DNA of 5,677 bases from Spirochaetaceae bacterium (GTDB taxonomy: Bacteria; Spirochaetota; Spirochaetia; Treponematales; Breznakiellaceae), in the NCBI GenBank assembly GCA_031258615.1, contig JAIRMP010000203.1, positions 1 through 5,677 of the forward strand, in the 5' to 3' direction. Shown here in pieces: positions 1 to 5,648 of this stretch (positions are counted from its first letter, which is position 1; the number at the start of each line of letters is the position of its first letter). Made by a program: the position numbers and the translations under genes. Below the pieces are notes generated by a model, which was not told where the DNA came from, made no database searches, and saw only the letters and a list, made by a program, of their open reading frames with translations.

Positions 1-2
1 AT

Positions 3-68
3 AAAAAAAGAGCGGCAACCTTAACCCGCGCATGAACTGGCCTTCATGCGCGGAAAGTTGTCGCTCTT
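3..68 (-). terminator. Rho-independent terminator, minus strand
   Basis: Positions 8-19 pair with 57-68 (AAGAGCG with CGCTCTT, then a G-U pair, then CAAC with GTTG). After a small internal loop, CCGCGCATGAA at 26-36 pairs perfectly with 43-53 around a 6-nt loop. Read on the minus strand, the stem runs straight into a T tract (positions 9-3), the classic intrinsic terminator layout. On the plus strand the stem is followed by TTGTATC, so plus-strand termination would be poor. No clear minus-strand gene ends next to it. It could stop read-through from the methyltransferase operon, or serve a gene that has since decayed. Confidence 0.75.
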
Positions 69-153
69 GTATCTCTGGGCCAGCAGAGAGGCAAAAGAAC
101 CGCGAAGGATTCTCTTGCGTCTACATAGCCGAATCTATCACTTATTTTTCACA

Positions 154-309
154 AGTCCTTTGTAAAGACGGGACAAAGGACTATAGAGATGTTATAGTCC
201 TTTGTAAAGACGGGACAAAGGACTATAGAGATGTCATAGTCCTTTGTAAAGACCGGACAGGAGACTATAGAGATGTTATAGTCCTTTGTAAAGACGGGAC
301 AGGAGACTA
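154..309. repeat. 42-bp tandem repeat array with interlocking palindromes
   Basis: Three full 42-bp units start at 154, 196 and 238, and a fourth, partial unit spans 280-309. Each opens with AGTCCTTTGT, has a 9-nt loop (AAAGACGGG or AAAGACCGG), and continues with a right arm. In units 1 and 2 the right arm is ACAAAGGACT, a perfect 10-bp reverse complement. In unit 2 the stem extends to 13 bp (193-205 with 215-227). In units 3 and 4 the right arm is ACAGGAGACT instead. The right arm of one unit can also pair with the left arm of the next (173-185 with 193-205, 7-nt loop), so two sets of hairpins are mutually exclusive. A lone AGTCCTTTGT lies at 343-352. Because 42 is a multiple of 3, a reading frame crosses the array as a 14-residue repeat, but I see no ribosome binding site or protein-like start, so I treat it as a DNA repeat. 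Confidence 0.9.
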
Positions 310-331
310 AACAAGCCGCTTAGTCTCCTGT
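299..331. repeat. 12-bp perfect inverted repeat closing the array
   Basis: ACAGGAGACTAA at 299-310 is the exact reverse complement of TTAGTCTCCTGT at 320-331, with a 9-nt loop. The left arm is the variant right arm of the fourth tandem unit, so this palindrome overlaps and ends the array. There is no T tract on either side, so an intrinsic terminator is unlikely. Confidence 0.85.
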
Positions 332-384
332 AACGGTTCTATAGTCCTTTGTCATTCCCACGCCACACTCCACCCACATTTTTT

Positions 385-417
385 GCGCCCTGAAACTGTG
401 TAGCAGTCTCAGGGCGC
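385..417. repeat. Long hairpin, 13 bp with one mismatch
   Basis: GCGCCCTGA at 385-393 pairs perfectly with TCAGGGCGC at 409-417. After one A-C mismatch, ACTG at 395-398 pairs with CAGT at 404-407 around a 5-nt loop. A run of six T residues (379-384) lies just before the stem on the plus strand, so it becomes an A run after the stem on the minus strand. That is the wrong side for an intrinsic terminator in either direction. It may be a dispersed repeat or a structured site of unknown role. I see no gene between 310 and 535. Confidence 0.7.
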
Positions 418-495
418 GGAAGTATCGTTTTGCTTGGGTGTCAGTCACCTGCGTCTCATAAAAGTAAAATTGCTGGGGGAACCGCGGGCGCGGCC

Positions 496-523
496 TTGAC
501 TCAGGCGGCCTCAAACTGATACC
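496..523 (+). promoter_or_regulatory. Candidate promoter of the tRNA-Glu gene
   Basis: TTGACT at 496-501 matches the sigma-70-type -35 box at 5 of 6 positions. After 16 bp, GATACC at 518-523 is a weak -10 (3 of 6). It lies 12 bp upstream of the mature tRNA 5' end, a normal distance for a short 5' leader. The -35 is good and the -10 is poor, so the placement is tentative. Confidence 0.4.
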
Positions 524-535
524 TTGTTTTCTAGT

Positions 536-607
536 GACCCCTTCGTCTAGTGGTTAGGACACCGGATTTTCATTCCGGCAACACGGGTTCGACTCCCGTA
601 GGGGTTG
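536..607 (+). tRNA. tRNA-Glu (anticodon UUC)
   Basis: A full cloverleaf can be drawn. The acceptor GACCCCT (536-542) pairs with AGGGGTT (600-606), and G607 is the discriminator. The D arm contains TAGTGGTTAGGA. The anticodon stem CCGGA/TCCGG (562-566, 574-578) holds loop TTTTCAT with anticodon TTC at 569-571. The T stem ACGGG/CCCGT (583-587, 595-599) holds loop TTCGACT. The variable loop is short. The CCA end is not encoded, so it must be added by CCA-adding enzyme. One oddity is that the first acceptor pair is G-U rather than G-C. The gene delivers glutamate to GAA/GAG codons. It is transcribed towards the 3' end of the methyltransferase gene, with a gap of 77 bp. Confidence 0.96.
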
Positions 608-618
608 GTTTTTGAGAA

Positions 619-678
619 AACCTGCCGGCGCGTCAAACAGGCATGAAACTTTTGTGTCGCGGCATACCGCGCCAGGTT
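619..678 (-). terminator. Possible operon-end stem-loop
   Basis: AACCTG at 619-624 pairs with CAGGTT at 673-678, and after a 3-nt bulge GCGCG at 628-632 pairs with CGCGC at 668-672, leaving a large loop of 35 nt. On the minus strand this lies a few bases after the methyltransferase stop and is followed by TTCTC, only a weak U tract. A second small hairpin, GGTTTT/AAAACC (607-612, 617-622), overlaps it beside the tRNA 3' end. Either could help end the converging transcripts, but neither is a textbook terminator. Confidence 0.25.
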
Positions 679-684
679 CCGCCT

Positions 685-1800
685 TCACTTTGTAATCAGA
701 TAGCATACCGGCATCCTCTTACCCCTGAAATCTTCATCGCGGACACGTTCCGTTATGTCCCTTACCGAAATATTTTTTTCAGCCCCCACACCTTCAAAGG
801 TATCGCGTAGATCGCCTGCCTGAAAACCGAATTCACGCGCGCGAAACTTCAGCGTGTTTACGCGAAGCGGATGCTGGCGCAGGCTGGCCTGCGCGACACT
901 ACCGCGGAGCGGATGTAAAACCCGCTGGCGGGCGCAGAAGAAAAGCCTGCCGCCGCCGTTCAACAGCGCGAGACACTTTGAAAGCAGGTATTGGTAATCA
1001 TGTTTTATGTCGAAGACCCCGCCGAGCGGCCCGCCTTTCATCTTTTTTGAATTTGAGAACACGGGCGGATCGGCGACTATCATGTCCCATCTCCTGCCGG
1101 AAGCCGCCGCTTCATCCAGAAACCTGAAAACATCGGCCCGCGCGGGAGATGTCCTGACATTGTTTAACGCGCAGTTGCGGAGCGCCCATTTAAGGTATGT
1201 TGACGACATATCCACCGAATCCACCCTCCGCGCCCCTCCCGCCGCCGCGTATACGGAAAACGAGCCGGTATAGCAAAACAGATTCAAAACAGTTTTGCCG
1301 GACGCTTCCGCCATAACCATTTTCCGCAGAAGGCGCAGGTCGGGAAATATGCCGGTATCAATGTAGCCGGACAGGTTTACGATGAACGAAAGGCCGTTTT
1401 CCTTTATCACCATCTCGAAAGCGGCGCCGTCTTCTTTTTGATACTGGGTATCAAATTTGTTTTCATTCCCCGGCAGCCTGTGCCGCTGCCGGCGGCGTAC
1501 TTTCAAAAATATATTTTGAGTGTTGACATTCAGCGCCTCCGCCGCGGCGGCCGTCATCGCGCTAAGCCAGCTTTCCTCCTCTCCCTCATCCTTTTCGTAG
1601 GGGCGCTTGTACAGAGCGCCGGAAACGGCCTTGACCTCATCGTTGCTATAAAAATCCAACACAAGCGGGATTTCCGGAATGTCGCGGTCGTACAACCTGT
1701 ACGCGCCCGCGCCTGTACGCGCCGCCCACTTGCGGAGATGGGAAAACCTTTTCCGCAGGCGGTTGAAAAGCATCTCCGCCTGAGCCTCAACCCCGCTCAC
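685..1800 (-). CDS. RlmK-like SAM-dependent rRNA methyltransferase with internal insertion
   Basis: This 371-residue protein belongs to the class I SAM methyltransferases of the RlmK/RlmI group, which methylate 23S rRNA. The closest recognisable relative is the C-terminal half of E. coli RlmKL (m7G2069). The N-terminal segment (about residues 11-50: FNRLRKRFSHLRKWA, then YRLYDRDIPE) is the RlmK-type lead-in. SAM-binding motif I is NLFCYTGSFSVYAAAGG (173-189), with the acidic VDMS at 196-199. The catalytic-site motif DPPVFSNSK is at 244-252. The end RDITERVRDEDFRGKRMPVCYLIT fits the family C-terminus. The GTG start at 1800 overlaps the mfd stop (GTGA), with AGAGG 7 nt upstream, so translation is likely coupled to mfd. 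Residues 291-314 look like an in-frame insertion between FFCA and NTLKFR, where relatives run straight through as FSNNKRGFR. Whether the enzyme still works is unknown. The methyltransferase family call is secure; the exact target base is inferred. Confidence 0.9.
   Translation of the reverse strand: MSGVEAQAEMLFNRLRKRFSHLRKWAARTGAGAYRLYDRDIPEIPLVLDFYSNDEVKAVSGALYKRPYEKDEGEEESWLSAMTAAAAEALNVNTQNIFLKVRRRQRHRLPGNENKFDTQYQKEDGAAFEMVIKENGLSFIVNLSGYIDTGIFPDLRLLRKMVMAEASGKTVLNLFCYTGSFSVYAAAGGARRVDSVDMSSTYLKWALRNCALNNVRTSPARADVFRFLDEAAASGRRWDMIVADPPVFSNSKKMKGGPLGGVFDIKHDYQYLLSKCLALLNGGGRLFFCARQRVLHPLRGSVAQASLRQHPLRVNTLKFRAREFGFQAGDLRDTFEGVGAEKNISVRDITERVRDEDFRGKRMPVCYLITK
859..930 (-). repeat. Palindrome-rich in-frame insert within the methyltransferase gene
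   Basis: These 72 bp encode the extra residues 291-314. The DNA is a chain of small palindromes on and around the insert: CCCGC/GCGGG (921-925, 928-932), CCGC/GCGG (902-905, 909-912), GCGCAGGC/GCCTGCGC (877-884, 887-894, 2-nt loop) and GCGT/ACGC (852-855, 860-863). On the minus strand it contains two related copies of CATCCGCTYCGCG plus TA (915-900 and 873-859), giving the protein pattern LHPLRG and QHPLRV. The boundaries come from comparing the protein with my memory of the family, so they may shift by a few codons. Insertion of a mobile palindromic repeat is an inference. Confidence 0.55.
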
Positions 1801-4800
1801 TTAAGCGCCTCTAGCTTTTCCCTGATAAACTCGCTCTTTTCTTTGAGACCTATTTTGCCGGTTTGCAGCAGGATGACGTTGGGGGCTTTCGGGTCCGGCC
1901 TTACCCTGCCTCCGCTCTCGTTGATCAGGCGGAGCAGGCGGTCGACATTCACGTTTGCCGTCTTTGTGAATTCGGCGCGAACGACGCCGCCGTGTTCCTT
2001 CAGCGATGAAATTGATAATTCCCGGCAGATTATCCGTATCTCCGCCAGGGACAGGAGCGACAGGACTTCAAACGGCGGCGGCCCGAAGCGGTCGTAAACT
2101 TCGGCGTTGACGTGCTCCAACTCGTCCCTGTGCTTCACCGCCGCTATCTTCTTGTACACATCCATCTTTTCCCGCGGGCTGTCTATGTAGCTGTTCGGGA
2201 TAAAGCCTGAGTATTCAAGCTCAAGCAGGGTTTCCGCCTCCGCCTCGTAGTTCTCGTTCTGTAACCGGCGTATCGCGTCGTCCAGCAGGCGCGCGTACAG
2301 TTCGAAGCCGACCGAAAAGATGTTCCCCGATTGCTCCCGCCCCAGCAGGTTGCCCGCGCCCCGAATCTCCATGTCCTTCATAGCTATCTTGAAGCCAGAG
2401 CCAAGCTCCGTGAAATTGGATATGACCTCTAGCCGCTTCATCGCCGTCTCCGAAATCGCGCTGTCGGACGGGTAGAAGAGGTATGCGTAGGCGGAACGCC
2501 CGGAGCGCCCCACCCGCCCCCTAAGCTGGTAAAGCTGGGACACGCCGTACATATCGGCGCGGTCTATGATGATCGTGTTTACGTTAGGTATGTCTATTCC
2601 GTTTTCGATTATCGTTGTCGATACGAGCACGTGAAAGCCGCCGTGAACGAAGCGGCGCATCACGTCTTCCAGTTCCTCCGCGTCCACCTGGCCGTGCGCG
2701 ATCTCGATTGAGACTTCCGGCACGAGGCGGGAAAGCCGGGCCTTCACGAAGTGAAGGCCCTCGATCCGGTTGTGCAGGAAGAATACCTGCCCGCCCCGTT
2801 CCACCTCGAAGCGTATCGCACGGGCGATCTTTTCCTCGTTATACTCGTCGATAAATGTTTCTATCGGCAGGCGGTTCCGTGGCGCGGTCGCAAGGATGCT
2901 CATGTCGCGTATTTTGAGGAGACTCATGTGGAGCGTGCGCGGAATAGGCGTTGCGGAGAGAGCCAGGCAGTCGACATTGTGCTTCAGTTCCTTCAGGCGT
3001 TCCTTGTCCTTGACGCCGAAACGCTGCTCCTCGTCCACCACGAGGAGGCCCAAATCTTTGAACACAATATCTTTCTGTATTATGCGGTGCGTGCCGACAA
3101 GGATATCAATCTCGCCGCGTTTAAGTCCGGCCAGAACATTCCGCGCCGTTTTTTTGTCGACAAAGCGGGAAAGCATGGCCGTCTTTACGGGGAAGTCGCG
3201 GAAGCGTTCGATGAAATTCTCGTAGTGCTGTTCGGCCAGTATCGTGGTGGGGGCGAGGAAGGCCGCCTGCTTGCCGCTCATTACCGCCTTGAAGCAGGCC
3301 CTGACGGCGACTTCCGTTTTTCCGTAGCCCACATCCCCGCAGACAAGCCTGTCCATCGGAACTATGCTCTCCATGTCCGCCTTTATTTCCTCGACACAGC
3401 GCGCCTGATCGGCGGTTTCCTCAAACTCGAAACTAGCCTCGAACATGAGCTGCCATTCGCTGTCCGGCGGGAACTTAAAGCCGCGCGCCGCCTTCCGCTT
3501 CGAATACAGGTCTATTAGGCGGGCGGCAAGCTCCTCCGCCGCCTTCTTCGCGCGGGCCTTCCGCTCGCTCCAGCCTTTGGCCCCTATCTTGTCCAGGCGC
3601 GGCGCGGCCCCCTCGTTCCCTATGTACCGCTGCACGAGGTTCACCTGCTCTATCGGCACAAAGATTGTCTCCGCCTCGGCAAATTCAAGGCGTATGTAGT
3701 CGCGCTCGCTGCCCAGCGCGTTTATCCGTTCTATGCCCTTGAACAGGCCGATGCCGTAGTTTATATGGACGACAAAGTCGCCGGGGTTAAGGTCTATAAA
3801 CGTGTCTATAGCGGCGGTCCTCGCCGTTTGCAGCGAGTGGGGGCGTCGCCGGAAGCCGAATATTTCCTTCTCCTGTACGACAAGCAGCCTTATATCCGCC
3901 AGCGAGAAGCCGCGCGAAAGCCGCGTCCTGATGATCTGGAGCCCTTCTATCTCTTTTAACAGCTCGCCTATCCGCAAAACCTGTATGTCGGTTTCTGCGG
4001 CTATCACTATGCGCCAGCCTTCCCGCAGGAGGCCGGAGAATTCCTCCTTCATGTAGTTGATGTTGCCGAAAAAGCTTCGGGGCGGATCGCAGTTTATCAC
4101 AAAGCGCCTCGCCTCGCCCTCGCCCTGGGATTTTTTTACCGAAAGGAACGAAACCCTGTTTGTGATATTCTTTGTAACGGAATCAAAACTGTAAAGCAGC
4201 CGCTCCGGCGCCGGTACGGGACGCTCGCGGAAGGCATTGCGGAAAAGTCCCGCGTACTCGCGCTGAATGGCTTCCTCCGCGCCGGCAAGTCTCTCCCATT
4301 CGAGGAAAACTACCGCCCCGCCGTCAAATCCGCTGTAGTAGTCCGTAAGGCTGGCCGGCCTTTCAAACGCGAGCGGGAAGAAAAGCTCCTCGTCCGAGGC
4401 GCGCCCCTTCACTATGAGGGCGTCCAGCAGCCCGCCTGAGCCGTCCATCCCGCTCGCTGAGAATTCGGGCAGGGTTTTGAGCTTCTCCGCCAGGAAGTCT
4501 ATCCTCTCATCGTCCCAGACCACCTCCTTCAGCGGGCATAGGCTGAGCGTTTCCAGCCTGCCTCCCTGCCCAAAGCTGCTCTGATCGACGGCGTCGAACC
4601 GCTTTATCGATTCAACCTTGTCAAAGTCGAGCGTAACTCTGAAGGCAGCCGCCCCCGCCTCCGGGTCGTCCTCCTCTCCGCCTGTCATCACATCGACAAC
4701 CTCGCCCCTCACCGCGAACTCCCCGGCAAGCTGCACGCGCTGAACGCGGGTATATCCCCAGCCGCCAAGCCGGGACGCGAGCGCGGCGGTGTCCAGTGTC

Positions 4801-5249
4801 CCGCCCGCTTTTATCAGTACGCGCTGTTTTGCCGTGTACTCAGGCGGCGGCAGCGGGGAGGCGAAGGCCCGCCGGCTCGTAACGAGGACGGCGGGCGGCG
4901 CGCCGGCGGAGAGGCCGGAAAGGATTCTGGCCCGCTCCCCCCAGACCGGCGATGTGGGGGCGGGGGAACGGTAGGGCGCTGTGCCCCACCAGGGGAACAG
5001 CGCGGCGTCTACTCCCAATGACCGCAGGTCGGCGGCCATCCCGGCGGCGTCCGTCTCCGAGGGCGCGACGACAAGCTGCGGCCCCGGTGAGCTTTTGGCA
5101 AAGGCCGCCACTATGATCGCGCGCAGGCCGCCCTCCGCGCCCTCCACGTCCAGCGGGAAGCGTCCCTCCGTATATGCGGAAACGAGCGGCGCCAGCCCGC
5201 CTGAGCCGGCTATCCCGTCCGCTAAAATTGAAAATGTCTGGCTATCCAT
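1797..5249 (-). CDS. mfd: Transcription-repair coupling factor Mfd
   Basis: Mfd recognises RNA polymerase stalled at DNA lesions, pushes it off with its ATP-driven translocase and recruits UvrA for nucleotide excision repair. The product is about 1150 residues, normal for the family. The numbering here includes the TTG codon just before the ATG. The N-terminal UvrB-like region has no Walker A, as expected, and contains the UvrA-binding type segment GEFAVRGEVVDV (177-188) and RVTLDFDKVESIKRFD (205-220). The RNA polymerase-interacting CarD-like domain starts at NPGDFVVHINYGIGLFKGIE (about 489-508) and runs to about 545. The helicase core has GDVGYGKT (639-646), DEEQ (740-743), SATPIPRT (766-773) and QLRGRVGRSGR (909-919), followed by the translocation segment MEIRGAGNLLGREQSG (961-976). 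The C-terminal TRCF domain is present (about 1005-1105). No key residue is missing. The start is ATG at 5249; TTG at 5252 is the alternative, and neither has a good Shine-Dalgarno sequence. It is the first gene of a two-gene operon. Confidence 0.97.
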   Translation of the reverse strand: MDSQTFSILADGIAGSGGLAPLVSAYTEGRFPLDVEGAEGGLRAIIVAAFAKSSPGPQLVVAPSETDAAGMAADLRSLGVDAALFPWWGTAPYRSPAPTSPVWGERARILSGLSAGAPPAVLVTSRRAFASPLPPPEYTAKQRVLIKAGGTLDTAALASRLGGWGYTRVQRVQLAGEFAVRGEVVDVMTGGEEDDPEAGAAAFRVTLDFDKVESIKRFDAVDQSSFGQGGRLETLSLCPLKEVVWDDERIDFLAEKLKTLPEFSASGMDGSGGLLDALIVKGRASDEELFFPLAFERPASLTDYYSGFDGGAVVFLEWERLAGAEEAIQREYAGLFRNAFRERPVPAPERLLYSFDSVTKNITNRVSFLSVKKSQGEGEARRFVINCDPPRSFFGNINYMKEEFSGLLREGWRIVIAAETDIQVLRIGELLKEIEGLQIIRTRLSRGFSLADIRLLVVQEKEIFGFRRRPHSLQTARTAAIDTFIDLNPGDFVVHINYGIGLFKGIERINALGSERDYIRLEFAEAETIFVPIEQVNLVQRYIGNEGAAPRLDKIGAKGWSERKARAKKAAEELAARLIDLYSKRKAARGFKFPPDSEWQLMFEASFEFEETADQARCVEEIKADMESIVPMDRLVCGDVGYGKTEVAVRACFKAVMSGKQAAFLAPTTILAEQHYENFIERFRDFPVKTAMLSRFVDKKTARNVLAGLKRGEIDILVGTHRIIQKDIVFKDLGLLVVDEEQRFGVKDKERLKELKHNVDCLALSATPIPRTLHMSLLKIRDMSILATAPRNRLPIETFIDEYNEEKIARAIRFEVERGGQVFFLHNRIEGLHFVKARLSRLVPEVSIEIAHGQVDAEELEDVMRRFVHGGFHVLVSTTIIENGIDIPNVNTIIIDRADMYGVSQLYQLRGRVGRSGRSAYAYLFYPSDSAISETAMKRLEVISNFTELGSGFKIAMKDMEIRGAGNLLGREQSGNIFSVGFELYARLLDDAIRRLQNENYEAEAETLLELEYSGFIPNSYIDSPREKMDVYKKIAAVKHRDELEHVNAEVYDRFGPPPFEVLSLLSLAEIRIICRELSISSLKEHGGVVRAEFTKTANVNVDRLLRLINESGGRVRPDPKAPNVILLQTGKIGLKEKSEFIREKLEALK
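1808..1812 (-). promoter_or_regulatory. Ribosome binding site of the methyltransferase gene
   Basis: AGAGG on the minus strand lies inside the last codons of mfd, 7 nt before the GTG codon at 1800-1798. It supports that GTG as the start in preference to internal codons and fits re-initiation by ribosomes finishing mfd. Confidence 0.6.
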
Positions 5250-5272
5250 CAAAAAACCGTGTTCAAATCTAA

Positions 5273-5281
5273 ATTATACCA
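5273..5281 (-). promoter_or_regulatory. Extended -10 promoter of the mfd operon
   Basis: On the minus strand TGG-TATAAT (5281 to 5273) is a perfect -10 hexamer with the TGn extension. At normal spacing no good -35 is visible (ATGTTC or TGTTCG). Extended -10 promoters can do without a strong -35. Transcription would start near 5266, giving a leader of under 20 nt. The hexamer is also the first 6 bp of a third, degenerate copy of the adjoining 24-bp repeat. Confidence 0.65.
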
Positions 5282-5326
5282 GACCAACCCGCACCGAACA
5301 TAGCAGGCCAGCCCGCACCTAATATA
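5279..5326 (-). repeat. Two 24-bp tandem repeats abutting the mfd promoter
   Basis: On the minus strand, units 5326-5303 and 5302-5279 match at 19 of 24 positions, sharing TAT-TT-GGTGCGGG-TGG-CTG. The next 6 bp are TATAAT, the mfd -10, so three TATRTT/TATAAT words are spaced exactly 24 bp apart. The spacing is slightly over two helical turns. The repeats could be binding sites for a regulator, extra weak promoters or a simple duplication. Confidence 0.75.
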
Positions 5327-5358
5327 CGGCAGCAGCTTAGGCTTGGAGTTTGCGGTAA

Positions 5359-5410
5359 GCCCGCCGCTGTAGGCGGCGTCACATCCGCTTTGCGGGTATG
5401 CGCGCCTGCC
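5359..5410 (+). repeat. GC-rich palindromic block related to the methyltransferase insert
   Basis: The block begins GCCCGCC, has a hairpin CCGCC/GGCGG (5361-5365, 5372-5376), then ACATCCGCTTTGCGGGTA (5381-5398) and a GCGCGCC tail. The minus-strand sequence 933 to 886 in the methyltransferase gene has the same order: GCCCGCC, a small hairpin, ACATCCGCTCCGCGGTA, a GTCGCGC tail. The gap lengths differ slightly. It is a candidate copy of the same repeat family, in free intergenic DNA. Confidence 0.5.
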
Positions 5411-5425
5411 GTCCCTCGCCGCTGT

Positions 5426-5516
5426 CGTCATTGCGAGCGCCCGTCAGGGTGCGAAGCAATCCAGTCAAATGATTTCCTTTCTGGATTGCTTCGTCGCTAC
5501 GCTCCTCGCAATGACG
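5426..5516. repeat. Dispersed-type imperfect palindrome (ATTGCGAG / GAAGCAATCC)
   Basis: CGTCATTGCGAG (5426-5437) pairs with CTCGCAATGACG (5505-5516), and CGAAGCAATCCAG (5452-5464) pairs with CTGGATTGCTTCG (5481-5493) around a 16-nt loop. Between them an internal loop has different sequences on the two sides (5438-5451 and 5494-5504). Repeats with these arms are widespread between genes in many unrelated bacterial genomes, and they give false peptides such as HCEERSDEAIQ. I call it a non-coding miniature palindromic repeat, which could fold into a stable RNA or DNA hairpin. There is no T tract beside it. Confidence 0.85.
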
Positions 5517-5539
5517 GCGCTTTGCCAGACCCCTCGATC

Positions 5540-5571
5540 GCGCGTCAGCCTGCGCCGCAGGCTTGCCGCGC
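5540..5571. repeat. GC-rich hairpin
   Basis: AGCCTGC (5547-5553) pairs with GCAGGCT (5557-5563) around a GCC loop, and GCGCG (5540-5544) pairs with CGCGC (5567-5571), giving 12 bp with small internal loops. It shares CAGCCTGCGCC with the minus strand of the methyltransferase insert. No T tract follows, so a terminator role is not supported. Confidence 0.6.
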
Positions 5572-5648
5572 AAACTTCGTAGGGGCTGTAACAAAAATGA
5601 GATATTTTACTTGGGTAGAAGTGGACAGACGGGTCATAGCGGGACAAA

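Noticed and set aside
32..310. Plus-strand frame of 92 residues with a 14-residue repeat
   Set aside because: The start lies in the loop and stem of the terminator and lacks a ribosome binding site. The repeat is fully explained by palindromic DNA units of 42 bp, and the frame stops where the inverted repeat begins.
154..352. CRISPR array
   Set aside because: Units are contiguous 42-bp repeats with near-identical sequence throughout. There are no unique spacers and no cas genes.
320..514. Minus-strand frame of 64 residues
   Set aside because: It starts with TTG and no ribosome binding site, crosses the hairpin at 385-417, and its end is the array motif read from the other strand. It also overlaps the tRNA promoter region.
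1438..3518. Long plus-strand frames opposite mfd and the methyltransferase (for example 1438-2097 and 2751-3518)
   Set aside because: They are antisense shadows of two clearly conserved proteins in GC-rich DNA and have no recognisable domains.
5249..5431. Minus-strand 60-residue frame with an 8-residue repeat (YIRCGLAC / YVRCGLVW)
   Set aside because: The repeat is the 24-bp DNA duplication at the mfd promoter, and the frame runs through palindromic repeats up to the mfd start.
5578..5588. CGTAGGGGCTG as an attachment-site copy of the tRNA 3' end (597-607)
   Set aside because: Only 10 of 11 bases match, with no integrase and no further similarity, so it is probably chance.
5629..5648. GACGGG and GGGACAAA as a decayed copy of the 42-bp repeat
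   Set aside because: The shared words are short and separated by unrelated bases, and the paired arms are absent.
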